Notes: generated by a model from the letters alone, not told the origin. 64,000 bases of DNA from Stieleria varia (GCF_038443385.1 NZ_CP151726.1:4030001-4094000), one strand, 5' to 3'; counted from the stretch's first letter, positions 29,801 through 39,371 are shown. Numbers and translations: made by a program.

Positions 29801-30524
29801 CGACAACGATCAGCTCCTCATCCGTCACCGCGATCGGTCGGGTGAGGGTCGGGTTTGCAAGTGGATTGGGATACGTCGCTGAAATAGAACCGAGTTCAAA
29901 GGTCAAACGATCGAGTCCACTCGAACCGATATTCCGTCGTTCCATCTCGGCGATAATTTCTGCCTTATTGAACGTGACTGCCTCTTGCAGTTGCATCGCC
30001 ATCTCCGCAGCCGGCCATCGAATGTCGTCGTTTTCCGATTCTCCTGGAGTCGAGGTTCGCGTGAGTCCCGCCCGTATCATGCACTGATGGCTCAGATAAA
30101 GACCGAATTGAACGATTTCGACAGCCTCTTTCCGAAAAGTCGTGTCGCGAATTAGCGATGAGTCAACAGACGCTTGCGCCAATACTTCCAACACGAACGG
30201 GTCTTCTGGATTTGCACTTGGAATCGTGTAGTACCCTCCACCGTAGAAAGGCACTTCACTAACAAACAGTCCCTCGTGTGGATCACCTGGCATCTCGGGA
30301 CCACCAAACATTGCCTCACCAGAATTGATCCATGATCGCCATGTGTTCCCATCCATTTTGTATAAAGACGAGTCGTGGGCCAAAGAGCCAACGACTGCGG
30401 CGGCACGCGTTAGCTCAATGTAGTAGTCGGCATTTTCAGGTAGTAACTGCGATCCACCAACCTTTTGGGCAAGATCGCGAACGTCAAATTCAGTCAAATC
30501 AGTTGCGATCTTGGTAACCCTCAT
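26841..30524 (-). CDS. Giant protein with C-terminal PD-(D/E)XK-like nuclease motif, copy 2
   Basis: 1,227 residues, no transmembrane helix or known N-terminal domain seen. Near the C-terminus (residues ~1120-1150) GDVDVFVLDANTRTILPVEAKAF gives the D-x(n)-E-x-K core of restriction-endonuclease-fold domains, preceded by RRGKQYDRKL. The central part (DIVGEMFNKL, FLLEYVSAVPPSGS) matches the neighbouring 1,265-residue protein at spaced positions, so the two are paralogues. Its start lies 26 bases inside the upstream paralogue, so both are co-translated. Function unknown; a defence or DNA-damage role is inferred from nuclease motif, size and the XRE gene upstream. Confidence 0.75.
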   Translation of the reverse strand: MRVTKIATDLTEFDVRDLAQKVGGSQLLPENADYYIELTRAAAVVGSLAHDSSLYKMDGNTWRSWINSGEAMFGGPEMPGDPHEGLFVSEVPFYGGGYYTIPSANPEDPFVLEVLAQASVDSSLIRDTTFRKEAVEIVQFGLYLSHQCMIRAGLTRTSTPGESENDDIRWPAAEMAMQLQEAVTFNKAEIIAEMERRNIGSSGLDRLTFELGSISATYPNPLANPTLTRPIAVTDEELIVVAPTNFLPAIRDAVLKLAKEKSVLAELSKSVEAQAWVRAMRFFEIQSWAMVGRLNAQANNGLDVGIFQFDDDKLAVVHLVVDDLTGRSRGTDESHWDLSSQLDRVQASAAAVDEDLHARADSINEVMHVVVIQGTGRFHSYSPPELAPSGCPTVCLTLDELRIVSQLNSGDPLALWQFGMSKRSKHGMARMLGAGFLDQYAQYRQRDSFYFGDDGIPDMVIFSGPGVNVRLEAQKTLDPHLVRIPDRNAYGRVYRAQNIADYPIYMTDPLQAGPVRLLIEELPIPVWVISPGDGADVTKENSSLCFHLADVIAFWIWQLTPTINQWCEATDALPYEIVIGVHIESPEEFFDIESAVGRTGFESTVDENRISIRFDSAFALGASELNNRVERELARKLLVDVSSCLAYPVEPEEIDAALATQAPLGLKRRMKTLSESDALILDNSGLPPVRRIQSFEMERIRDESGEVATKRAVVDQQLSTSDSHKIHNDIVGEMFNKLEAEIARFDDSDLLPNLISRHESLIAELRRTESIVGTHLSTMGDTPENRQLLQSDLEELNRASMASRFLLEYVSAVPPSGSAVFSTSAYDRVLAIASEIIECGFLSDGLNNNLSEIEVNMTASQRLKFGNCAYADAAERIRNDFYESNADASLNRETKNNESETHRLPEDEQKIDKLINDASVAEFGMLLEEIGALIGGIGRSQFTEANGIGSAREVELIDYLEGASGITRDLISQVVEQFAASPRRIFLEPPKPYTRGELWPWRFNRGLSYLRKPLIRRENTLTWGRRSLIQSVRYLCDLVTSGRIKSPKSEAMRILIGTLANRRGKQYDRKLVGRVSSLSGYIARPSMTEFNGNLMKRADGDPIGDVDVFVLDANTRTILPVEAKAFALAKTPSEVKNEFDALFTDTEDEMCAVSHHLERVAWMQSNIADVLAEFGVDPAEGSRWKIEPLLVLDSDLLSRHLTAPPFPVMTEKEFIQFLRSRKSSAVS

Positions 30525-33500
30525 GCGTTGTGTCGTTTCTTGAGATGGCGTAGCGATCCGCCAGCGACGAAAAAGTCGCGATTTCGTTCTGCTTCATTCG
30601 GCCTTTCCAGGCGAAGAGCATCGGCACTGGATTCTCAAAGACCAGGAGTGGCTCAATCACGATGTCGGATTTCGATCGCACGAATTTTGCGATCTTGTCG
30701 GTGTTTTTGCGCAGCAGCTCAATTCGGTTCAGGTGTTTCAGCAGATCGTCCGGCTTGTCTTTGCTGTTCAATTCTCCACGGTAGTCGCTAAGTTGCTCTG
30801 CAACCTCACCATGAGTCTTGTGAAAATGAAGTGCCTTGCATTCGATGCAGAGGACGCGTCCTGAGTTTGGGTCAAACGCAACTACGTCAACGTCCCCAAA
30901 CGCCTTCCCTGATTTGTCAGCAAGGATTTCCGTCATTTGAACCTCGATCCAGGGCCTTTTCCCCATCGCAGTTACCCATCCCAATTCGGTTAGCTTTTTG
31001 GCAACACGTTCTGCGAATTTGGTTCCACGCCGATTGTTGGTCCTAGATTTCCAATCACGCATCTCCTTGCTTTCAAGGTCTCGTTCCCGATACGTCCCTT
31101 CGTAAAATGCGCCAAGCACATAAAACACAGACGTTCTCACCATATCTGGTGACACCAGCAGGTTGTCAGGAGTCACTTCAATGATCGGTCGACGCAATAC
31201 TGACAACGTTCGGCGGAGTCTCCAAAGTTGAATATTGCGAACATCCTGATCTCCGCCGATGTTCCGGTATCCGTCGCGCATTGGAAACGTAAACGCTTCG
31301 ACCAATCTCTTTGCGATTTCCGGGGATCGTCCCTCTGCTAGCTTCTCTTGGAAATCAGATCTAGAGATCTCAAACATCAGTTCGTTGCGATGGAACCCTA
31401 GTTCATATACTTTGTCAGTCAGAAAGACCGCATCTTCAATCTCCAACTGAAGCTCAGCCTGGATTGCCGATCGGAACAGTGGGTCAAATTCAGGTGCATC
31501 TGGTGTGACGTTGGGACGTGAAGATGCGTAGATCTTCTCTCGTGTTTCAATCGCATTATCTACTCGGTCCTCCGTTGCGATGCTATGAAAAGGTGAAAGC
31601 ACCTCTCGCTCAAATTTCGTGTCTGCCAAAATATCTCCCAGGGGCGTTATTTCTAATTCGGGAGGCATAGCATTCCTGTGGATTGCATCCGACCAACCAC
31701 CAAGGGTGCAAATAGCGTTCACGATGGTGAGTAGGCGTGACAGGTCGCTCGTTCCCAAACGCATCCCACCGGATTTGGGGCACTCACACACCGCAACCTC
31801 CACAAGCAACCGCGAAGGTTGAATTACACCATCGAGCTGGCCAACTTGCTGGACAATCGTGTTCAGTGCCGCCGGCTTGTCATCGTGGATCGCAACGTTT
31901 GCGTGCGCCGTTCGTTCCCATCGCTCACGCTGAAAGAGAGCGGCTTCGTAATTTGTGAGTGTCTTTCGGATTACTTCTAACCGATCGAACCGACGCAATT
32001 GCCGACACAGCTCATCCTCGAGATAGGTGACCGCGTTGTTCAGCAGCTCTGTACACGTGCGTTTCGCTCTCAGCTTTGCGCGGCCTTTCCCTTTGCTCTC
32101 AACATTGAACGCGAGTCCCAGCCGAAGATTGCAATTGTCAATCGTCGTGGGCGTGGTGACCTTCCCGCGAATCGAGAATCCAAATCGATCCCGGTAGGTT
32201 CGCTCTAACAAACCATGCAGATGGCGACCGTCTGGCCCCCCAGTGATCGTGTCCGCCAATTCGGTGACCTGATCCTCCGAAAACGGCATTCCAGGAAGTC
32301 TTGAGACGCCCCTGAGGATCTGACGAACCAATGCAAGCTCCGAAACATTGGTGGGTGCTGCGGTACCAACCTCGAATTTCTCACCAACCTCCAACGTAAC
32401 AACACGAGACGCAATGTCACACGAAACAGAGATCTCACTTTCGATCTCTTCAGTCGTCGGCAGAGCTTCAGGCGGGAGAAATCCGTTTTGCTCCATACGG
32501 TCGTGAAAACGAAATCGAACTTCTGTCGCTCGAATTCCTGTAATGGTCGCCAGTCTCGCGATTGCTTGGCCCATTCTGCCTAACCACGTTCGTAGCATTT
32601 CGATACGCTCGTAGGTCATTGCAGTCGGCTGGGCAGACTCCAATGTGAACCACCAACTGTGTGAGCCGGAGATATAGATGACGCTCGGATTTGATCGGTC
32701 GAAATCAACAGGTGCGTAGGTTTCTCGAAATCCATCTTCTTCAAAATGGTGTTTGGCAAAGACACGCACCAGCTGCGTAGACCCGTCAACGCGGTAAGCT
32801 CCACGAATGTCGCATGAACGCGCAGATTCCGCACGCAACTCCTGGACAAAACTAGGGGCGATGAACACAGAGAACTCTTTGTTCCTAAACTCTTTCGGCA
32901 AATCCTGTGAGCGAACGACATGGCCGTCGTTTGCTCGTACCCATGCGACCAGGTTTGCAATCCCCTGAGGATTGTGAAAACGAACGCCGAGTTCTTCTGC
33001 TTTGCGTTTGCCCTGGAGTATCTTGATAAGATCGACCGAATCAAATTCACTGATCCGGTCCAAATGGATCAGGTCTTCTATCGAGCAATACTCGACAGCC
33101 CATTCAGAATGGTCGAAGTCGATATCTGGAAATTCGATCGTGCGACCAACACCGCAGTCGACGATTAGCGTCAGTCCAAAATCAAATCTCTCTGAGTCGC
33201 TAAACTGTGACGAGCAGTTCTGAATACGGCTAGCAATTTCTTGCGAGGCTGTTGCGCCGAGCGGACGACGGCCAACTGATGATGTCATTTCGATGTCAGC
33301 GAGATCATCCGCCAAGAATAGAAATTGGATTACTTCTCCCGAATCTAACACCGACGCACACTCCGACATTGGCCCCGCGCCAGTGCTAACGAATGGAAAC
33401 GGGTGATCCGGTGGAATTCCGAAGACACGCTCCTTGCTAACTAGCTCCACAGTGCTGCGAGCGAGCCGACCAGCCAACTCATCAACAAAACCATTGCCAA

Positions 33501-34296
33501 CTGCCGTGTCGATCAGGAATTCTCGGATCGCAATGGGAGCTGAGGCAGGCATGGCGAGCACGAATCGATCTTGGTCTTGAATTATGGGGTAGCGGTGCAA
33601 GACGCTTTTCGAGGTCAGCGTGTTCGCCTGAGCCGGAACCCACTCCTTCCGAACAATAAACGGGCGAAGAAACGCTGGATCGACCCCCAATGCGTCGAGA
33701 TCATCTCGCGTGAACGCGGCGTCCTGGCGATGCCGTAGCTCGTCTGGCTCAATGAAGTCGACCGGCGTCGTCTTACCAATCGCATATCGCTCAATGCCGC
33801 TGCGTCGGCAGGACTCGTCAACGAGAGTAAGAAGTGAGCGGATACAGTGCTTTAAGGTTTCAAATCCGTCATCATCCTGCATTGTTTCAACAACGGTGAG
33901 AAAGCGCTGAAGTGTTGAAATGTTGCTTTCCCAAATCCCGTTGAGCAGCAGGAATGACCGATCCTGAAAAATCACGGGAGCAGTCATCACATTTTCAGCG
34001 GGATCCTCTAGCTGACTCAGCCGAGTGTTCTGAAGCATATTGAACATCTCACCGACGATGTCACCTGGTCCGCTTTCGCCTTCAGCCACAGCCAAAGCAG
34101 TATGAGCCATTGCCTCGATGCGGAGCGTGTTCGATTGCAGGTGTGGCAGAAAGAAAAGTTCGGCGACCCTCGTGACTAGTTCAGTTCGGTTGCAAGAACG
34201 AATGCGATGACCGATTTCGTCAGAATCAGACAACAACTCTATTGGTGTTGGTTCCGCAAGATTGACTAATTCGGTGATGTCCAAGATTCCGTCCAT
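30499..34296 (-). CDS. Giant protein with C-terminal PD-(D/E)XK-like nuclease motif, copy 1
   Basis: 1,265 residues. The C-terminal region reads RRGTKFAERVAKKL then GDVDVVAFDPNSGRVLCIECKAL, a textbook D-x(n)-E-C-K nuclease core (residues ~1150-1180). Shared with the downstream paralogue: GDIVGEMFN near residue 80-90 in one and centrally in the other, SRLLVEV..C..P.SGG, and a second-half helical layout. The rest is an even mix of helix and strand without a P-loop. Upstream is a divergently spaced XRE regulator in the same orientation (34444-35379). Confidence 0.75.
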   Translation of the reverse strand: MDGILDITELVNLAEPTPIELLSDSDEIGHRIRSCNRTELVTRVAELFFLPHLQSNTLRIEAMAHTALAVAEGESGPGDIVGEMFNMLQNTRLSQLEDPAENVMTAPVIFQDRSFLLLNGIWESNISTLQRFLTVVETMQDDDGFETLKHCIRSLLTLVDESCRRSGIERYAIGKTTPVDFIEPDELRHRQDAAFTRDDLDALGVDPAFLRPFIVRKEWVPAQANTLTSKSVLHRYPIIQDQDRFVLAMPASAPIAIREFLIDTAVGNGFVDELAGRLARSTVELVSKERVFGIPPDHPFPFVSTGAGPMSECASVLDSGEVIQFLFLADDLADIEMTSSVGRRPLGATASQEIASRIQNCSSQFSDSERFDFGLTLIVDCGVGRTIEFPDIDFDHSEWAVEYCSIEDLIHLDRISEFDSVDLIKILQGKRKAEELGVRFHNPQGIANLVAWVRANDGHVVRSQDLPKEFRNKEFSVFIAPSFVQELRAESARSCDIRGAYRVDGSTQLVRVFAKHHFEEDGFRETYAPVDFDRSNPSVIYISGSHSWWFTLESAQPTAMTYERIEMLRTWLGRMGQAIARLATITGIRATEVRFRFHDRMEQNGFLPPEALPTTEEIESEISVSCDIASRVVTLEVGEKFEVGTAAPTNVSELALVRQILRGVSRLPGMPFSEDQVTELADTITGGPDGRHLHGLLERTYRDRFGFSIRGKVTTPTTIDNCNLRLGLAFNVESKGKGRAKLRAKRTCTELLNNAVTYLEDELCRQLRRFDRLEVIRKTLTNYEAALFQRERWERTAHANVAIHDDKPAALNTIVQQVGQLDGVIQPSRLLVEVAVCECPKSGGMRLGTSDLSRLLTIVNAICTLGGWSDAIHRNAMPPELEITPLGDILADTKFEREVLSPFHSIATEDRVDNAIETREKIYASSRPNVTPDAPEFDPLFRSAIQAELQLEIEDAVFLTDKVYELGFHRNELMFEISRSDFQEKLAEGRSPEIAKRLVEAFTFPMRDGYRNIGGDQDVRNIQLWRLRRTLSVLRRPIIEVTPDNLLVSPDMVRTSVFYVLGAFYEGTYRERDLESKEMRDWKSRTNNRRGTKFAERVAKKLTELGWVTAMGKRPWIEVQMTEILADKSGKAFGDVDVVAFDPNSGRVLCIECKALHFHKTHGEVAEQLSDYRGELNSKDKPDDLLKHLNRIELLRKNTDKIAKFVRSKSDIVIEPLLVFENPVPMLFAWKGRMKQNEIATFSSLADRYAISRNDTTHEGYQDRN

Positions 34297-34443
34297 TTTC
34301 GGTCATACCCTCAAACGTTTGTTCTCGCATTCAAACCTGTCTGAAAAATAGCGACACAGCTTTTGGATTGATGTTCACGGGCGCAGATCGATGATTAAGG
34401 GTGCTGCAGCGAAACTGGGTGAAACGCCGGGCGCTTGCTGTAT

Positions 34444-35379
34444 CTACTTCGATAATTCCAGCAACCGGTCCAGTTTGCTGTCGATCTGTCGTAACATCGC
34501 AGCTTGGCATTCCTGATGAGAAAGCAATTGCCTTTCGCCATATGACAGGAATGACTTGATTGCCTCGCCGGGATGATGCGAATTGCCTTTTCGCTGGAAC
34601 CAAGACGCTTCGGCTAGTTCGATGGGTGGCAGTGTTAGCAACTGAAAGTAGTCAGCCGTGATCGGCAGACCGTGCTTGATACGGATATTGCATACTTGTG
34701 ACAATCGTTGGGCGGCCTCTTGCCGTGACTGTTTCGTAAGCTCTTTGATCTTGCTCTCCTCGCAACCAATCGAAATCAGCAATTCCGGTTCTACATTGTC
34801 AATTGCGATTCCAGACGCGCTCCAACGTAACTCTTCAATGACATCGAACAGCTCATATTCCGCGCCGTCCATCAGATCATCGAACTCAAGGGAAGAGTCT
34901 ATCCAGTCGTAAAGCTGCCCCCATGTTTCGTAGACGGAAAACAAGCAATTAGCCAGAGGCGTCATCTTGCAAGATTCTTCATCCTCCCATTTGGAAGCGG
35001 GCGCCTTTACCGAGATTTTTGCGTCTAACCCAAGCAAGGCTTCGATGAGATGCCCATAAAAGATATCCGGCATGTTACGGCTGAGGTCGCGCAGAGAGCC
35101 ACCCCATTCCAAGTCCTCGAGTAGTTCCTCAAAGAAATCACACCAAGCTTTCGAGTTATCCTCTGTTTCGGCGAACATCGCCCACCGGTCGCTGACAGTG
35201 TCAAACAGCCCAGCGATTTTCAAAAGGCGGTCTCGGCGCTCGCTCGGAATGTGTTCGCCCGACTTCCATTTGCTAATCTGGGCCCGACTCACCCCTAATT
35301 CACGGGCCAAATCAGCTTGGTTATATGCCCCTTTATGTGTGATGTATTCGACCAAATTCGCGTGCTGTCGTCCGCTCAT
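34444..35379 (-). CDS. XRE-family HTH regulator with long effector region
   Basis: 311 residues. N-terminal helix-turn-helix: YNQADLARELGVSRAQISKWKSGEHIPSERR (residues ~17-47) is a classic Cro/C1 type. The remaining ~260 residues are helical with a highly acidic stretch around residues 140-170 and no known effector domain. Same strand as, and 150 bases upstream of, the two giant paralogues, so likely their regulator or a third component of one system. Confidence 0.85.
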   Translation of the reverse strand: MSGRQHANLVEYITHKGAYNQADLARELGVSRAQISKWKSGEHIPSERRDRLLKIAGLFDTVSDRWAMFAETEDNSKAWCDFFEELLEDLEWGGSLRDLSRNMPDIFYGHLIEALLGLDAKISVKAPASKWEDEESCKMTPLANCLFSVYETWGQLYDWIDSSLEFDDLMDGAEYELFDVIEELRWSASGIAIDNVEPELLISIGCEESKIKELTKQSRQEAAQRLSQVCNIRIKHGLPITADYFQLLTLPPIELAEASWFQRKGNSHHPGEAIKSFLSYGERQLLSHQECQAAMLRQIDSKLDRLLELSK

Positions 35380-35523
35380 TGCTTAAAGCCTAAACTGTGT
35401 AACCCTAGATCGAGCAAATGTTAAGTTAACAGCCCTCGTGCCGAAGTCAACTCAGAACCTGAAGAGATTTGGGTCGTTTTCGGATGGCAATGATCGTGAG
35501 TCCCCCTTGAACTTGGGCAACAG

Positions 35524-35943
35524 GATCGAAAGCCAAAAGACCATAAGCCGATCAATATTCGGCCAGAATACTTGGTGGTCCCGGTCGAATTGGAGACCGA
35601 AGCGGAGCTATTGATGGGGTCGGCACAGTTGATGATCGACGCTCAAGGATCGCCCACCAAGATCCCCGTCGCCAACCCGCACCGCGATAAGTATCGCGTC
35701 ATCTCCACGCCACAATTGTCGGATTCGTATTACCAAGGAGCGTCCGGCACAGCTTGGTATCTGTTCGCCAACCCGCGAGTCCTGCCCGCGTTTGAGATCA
35801 TGTTCCTTGGGCGGCGTCGAACGCCGGTCATCGAACGCGTGGAAATGCCGCCGTACACGCTCGGCATGGGCTTTCGGTCTTACATCGACTTCGGTGTGAA
35901 CTCTCAAGACCACCGCGCCGCCGTGAAGGTCGTCGGCGCGTAA
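35524..35943 (+). pseudogene. Phage major capsid protein, C-terminal fragment
   Basis: The frame from 35524 reads PINIRPEYLVVPVELETEAELLMGSAQ, then YYQGASGTAWYLFANP and GFRSYIDFGVNSQDHRAAVKV, the ending of Mu gpT/HK97-like capsid proteins. There is no start and no N-terminal two-thirds. The nearby decoration-protein fragment shows that a phage structural module was here. Confidence 0.7.
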
Positions 35944-35997
35944 TCCTCGCTGCGATCCCGCTTGATTTTCGATCTCCTAGTTTTCATTTGGACTCCC

Positions 35998-36231
35998 ATG
36001 CAAGCTCAATTCGTTCACGAAGGCAAGCACGTTGACTTCACGCCCGATGTCGACGTCCCGGTTGGATCAATCATCATTCAAGGCGACTTGGTCGGCATTA
36101 CCAAACGCGATCTCAAAGCAAAAGTGCACGGCTCGATTGTGGTGGAGGGGGGCTTCGATTTTCCGAAAGTCGGGGTCAGCTCGGACGAGTACTTGGCCAG
36201 TAAGAATCGGCGAGCAACTCAGGGAAGCTGA
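35998..36231 (+). pseudogene. DUF2190-like phage capsid decoration protein, truncated
   Basis: From ATG 35998 (MQAQFVHEG) the first ~40 residues, VDFTPDVDVPVGSIIIQGDLVGITKRDLKA, match the beta-rich start of capsid-cement proteins, which usually run to ~110 residues. After that the sequence drifts and stops at 77 residues, so the end is probably lost. Pairs with the capsid fragment 55 bases upstream. Confidence 0.55.
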
Positions 36232-36698
36232 TCTTGGAGATAGTCGACCGCGTGTTTTTCGGCTTCGTCGTGATTTGTAACCATTCCGTCGCGGTCGATC
36301 AGTAGCCGCTGGATGAAGATTTCAGTGGTTCGGGCAACCACATAGGGGTCCCTGAGGAAAACAGCACTTCTTCCATCTCGACTGTCGTCTGGCCCGAAGT
36401 CACCCGCAATCAACGAGTGTAGAAAAAAACTGACGGCTTGGGAGACCTCATAACGAATGGATTCGACTTCGGATGGAAGTGATTCGATCCACTTCTGATG
36501 AAGTGCGCTAGCCAGTCGCATTGCGTCGGCATCATGGCATGCTAGCGACAGAATGGAGTCCAGTTCTCCCGCCGAGCCGTCACCGCCCAGACTTTCAAGA
36601 TACTGCTTCTGCTCACTCCTCTTCTGTGTCTTCGATTTGTAGAGAAGCTCCGCTTTCTGCTGCGTGGACAGTTCAAGTTTTGGCATCGTGTGTCGCAC
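36219..36698 (-). CDS. Hypothetical helical protein
   Basis: About 155-159 residues; MPKLELSTQQ at 36686 is the likely start. Nearly all helix with a basic, glutamine-rich beginning (KAELLYKSKTQKRSEQKQ). Its 3' end overlaps the phage fragment by 13 bases on the other strand. No recognised family. Confidence 0.5.
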   Translation of the reverse strand: MRHTMPKLELSTQQKAELLYKSKTQKRSEQKQYLESLGGDGSAGELDSILSLACHDADAMRLASALHQKWIESLPSEVESIRYEVSQAVSFFLHSLIAGDFGPDDSRDGRSAVFLRDPYVVARTTEIFIQRLLIDRDGMVTNHDEAEKHAVDYLQDQLP

Positions 36699-36716
36699 TT
36701 AAGTCCAAGAAAGGTG

Positions 36717-39047
36717 CTACTGCAATGTGCTGAGCAGTTTCAAATCGCTGTGGTATTGTTTGACAGCAGCGTCATGTGACGCCAACGTTTTTGTCAAACC
36801 CAGCGAATACGGGCTACCGCTTCGGATCGTCTTCGTCTGAACATCGAGCCTTTGAGAATTGATCACATGTTCCATGTGACTCCGGTTGTGTTCCGACGCG
36901 GGAATCTGGGTTTGATGCATTGTCGGGTCAGCCAGGAATTGACTCAGTTGCAAACAGTATTTGCATTCACATCCAACTTTCGAGTCGCGTCGGAAATCAC
37001 TCGGTGGTTGAGGCTCACCGGATGTCGCATCGACCAGCCGTACTTTCAGTCGCTCTATCCAATCCGCTAAAGCACCCGGCATCTCATCGTGCTGTTTTAA
37101 CGCAAATTGACGAAGCTTGACGGCGGCGGGAACTTGGAAAGAACGAAACTCAAAGACGCTTGGGCAACTATCCTGCAGCCCGATCATGTCATCGAAGCAA
37201 TCGGCCTGGGCAGCGATGATTGCTTGGGTTAGTACACGCCAACAATCCGTAGGCGGATCACCACGCCTGTGTCGTGCCTCGACCAGCTTTTTTGAGTGAG
37301 CTGACAACTTTGCGGCGGCGCTGGAAAGGAGTCCGTGAAGCTGGTCGCGCGAAAGTCCGCCGTGTTTTTTGTCCTTGGCGACTTTCAGTAACCATTTTGC
37401 GTCGCGTCTTGCCAAGCCTTCCAGGAAACGGATTCCATATTGGTTTGGAGGCGGCTCGCATTCAACCAGTCGATGAAGCAGGGGCAGTATGGAATCAGCG
37501 CCAAAGCAACGCAGCGAATTCATGACAAATTGATCCAAGTCGACTCGCCAGTCCCGCATTGAAATGACTTCGAGAAAGCGGTCGATCAAAGACAGTTCTT
37601 CCAATCTTGGCAACTCCGCCGCAAACTGCTTTAGCCAAGTTTGTGAATCGGGGCCGGGCGCGTTCTGCTCGTACTTGCGATCGGGCCAACGTTCGATAGT
37701 GCATTCGGCCAGTTTCTGGCAGTTGTCACAGGCCTGCTCAAGTTCATCATCGTCACACTGGTGCAGGCTAGCACGTCGCTCAAGCAATTCCGCCACCGCG
37801 AAATTCAACCCCATCTGCGTCACGATTTCAAAGTGTTCAGACTCCGGCCAGATCACGATCACGGACTTGTGATACCAGCGGTCAAGGGTGTTGCCAGCGT
37901 TTCCGGTGTAGCCCTCGTAATACTGTCTGGTCGGGACCCAATCTTCCGCGGGTATCAGGCTAATCAATTGAGAGCTGTCGCAGCCCAGTGGGGCCAAGGC
38001 GGCGAGTTCTCCGTCGGCATCTCGCCATCCATCGATCACAATTTCATCTTCGTAGGATTCCCCGATCGTTAGGTCGTCATAGTCTCCTGACCAACGCCGA
38101 TTGCCGCGCCGACTATACCCAAAACTTCCATCATCGGCGAACTGGCAAAGGTGACGTTCGACCTGCCCGAAATACAACCGGCTGCCGAGCGATTCTGCGA
38201 CGGTCGCGACGCTTCGATGCAGTTCTTTGTCCGCCCCCTTGAGATACCCCGGCTTCAGACCCGCTTCGGTGTATTGATGTTCTAACGCGAAAACCAGCGG
38301 ATCCGACGCGCGATGTTGAAACCAATTTCTGACTTGACTGAGCAGCGCCGCATCAACTGCCGGGTCAGAACCACGCTTCGATCCTTTGCGTTTGGGTTTT
38401 AGGATCAGGTTAAAGGCCAAGCAGACGCGAACGCCCGATGTGACCTTTGCCACCTCATGTTCGCAGTCCGCGAAGAATGCCACGTATTGCGACTGTTTCT
38501 GAGCACGTGCTTTTGGGAACGAGAATGCTTCTTGGCGACCGCCGTGGCGAATCAGCAAGTCGCCACCACCGAACTTGGAGGGCAGGACTACGATCATGGT
38601 TGCCACCATGCCTATGCGTTTTTCGCTGTCTCGGTGAGGCAGAAAGAAACCACCCTTGGGATAGATCAAGAGCTTGTACAGATCAAACTGTAGCCGGTCC
38701 GCGTCCAACTGCAATTCATCGGCGATGTTTCGACCCGCAATATGAATTGCTTCCAAAAACTCCGGTGAAAGCTCAACCTGTCCTCCATCAATCTCCAGCG
38801 TATCACGAACGCCGGTATCAACAATCGTCTGCGTTCCTTTGCCGTAAGGGGCCTGAGCGGCTACCTCAGCCAGCTTGCGAACGTCTGCAGGGCGCATCGG
38901 TAGTCTAATCGGGCAAGCGTCGCTGATCGCGAGTCCTGATTCGCCTTCCTCAATCACGCCTTCACACCATGGATGGCCAGGTTTCCCGGCCGCCCCGATC
39001 GCATTGGCGATCTCCTTCGCAATCTGGGTTTTCTTCCTTTTCGCCAT
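36717..39047 (-). CDS. 2-oxoglutarate/Fe(II) oxygenase with long C-terminal extension
   Basis: 776 residues from ATG 39047 (MAKRKKTQIAK). A prolyl-4-hydroxylase-like catalytic core lies at residues ~90-215: iron ligands H-x-D in FFLPHRDSEKRIG and a distal H in FFADCEHEVAKVTSGVR, where the arginine would bind 2-oxoglutarate. The remaining ~550 residues are helical with several cysteine pairs (CDNCQKLAEC, CECKYCLQL) that may bind metal. Substrate unknown. The 96-residue gene upstream is 34 bases away and probably co-transcribed. Confidence 0.8.
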   Translation of the reverse strand: MAKRKKTQIAKEIANAIGAAGKPGHPWCEGVIEEGESGLAISDACPIRLPMRPADVRKLAEVAAQAPYGKGTQTIVDTGVRDTLEIDGGQVELSPEFLEAIHIAGRNIADELQLDADRLQFDLYKLLIYPKGGFFLPHRDSEKRIGMVATMIVVLPSKFGGGDLLIRHGGRQEAFSFPKARAQKQSQYVAFFADCEHEVAKVTSGVRVCLAFNLILKPKRKGSKRGSDPAVDAALLSQVRNWFQHRASDPLVFALEHQYTEAGLKPGYLKGADKELHRSVATVAESLGSRLYFGQVERHLCQFADDGSFGYSRRGNRRWSGDYDDLTIGESYEDEIVIDGWRDADGELAALAPLGCDSSQLISLIPAEDWVPTRQYYEGYTGNAGNTLDRWYHKSVIVIWPESEHFEIVTQMGLNFAVAELLERRASLHQCDDDELEQACDNCQKLAECTIERWPDRKYEQNAPGPDSQTWLKQFAAELPRLEELSLIDRFLEVISMRDWRVDLDQFVMNSLRCFGADSILPLLHRLVECEPPPNQYGIRFLEGLARRDAKWLLKVAKDKKHGGLSRDQLHGLLSSAAAKLSAHSKKLVEARHRRGDPPTDCWRVLTQAIIAAQADCFDDMIGLQDSCPSVFEFRSFQVPAAVKLRQFALKQHDEMPGALADWIERLKVRLVDATSGEPQPPSDFRRDSKVGCECKYCLQLSQFLADPTMHQTQIPASEHNRSHMEHVINSQRLDVQTKTIRSGSPYSLGLTKTLASHDAAVKQYHSDLKLLSTLQ

Positions 39048-39080
39048 AGCGATATCCCGAAAGGAGTCATGTAGAGGCAA

Positions 39081-39371
39081 TCAGAACCGCGAACGCCATC
39101 TGAGGTAGGCTGCAAGATAGACGTGGCCATCTGGCAGTGGCTTCTGTAACTCGACACAGTGCGCCGCGATCGCGTAGCGGTTTTTCTGATGCAAGACGAC
39201 AAGATCGAGCCCAAAGTATTCGGAATTGATCGAGTCAACTACGTCGACCTTCTCGCCCATCACTCTTGCGGTAAACGGAAACGCCAACGAGTCTGCTGCC
39301 ATCGTCGTCAGTTCATTCGGTCGCGAACGTCCACAAATTCGACACGTCCGTCCCATCATTTCTCCAGGCAA
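39081..39371 (-). CDS. Small 'calcium-binding' family protein, short paralogue
   Basis: 96 residues. It has C-R-I-C-G-R near the start, then LAFPFTARVMGEKVDVVD and DGHVYLAAYLRWRSRF, the same pattern as the 114-residue protein at 12167. The N-terminal acidic segment of the relative is replaced by a C-x-x-C motif. Likely first gene of a unit with the oxygenase. Confidence 0.6.
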   Translation of the reverse strand: MPGEMMGRTCRICGRSRPNELTTMAADSLAFPFTARVMGEKVDVVDSINSEYFGLDLVVLHQKNRYAIAAHCVELQKPLPDGHVYLAAYLRWRSRF

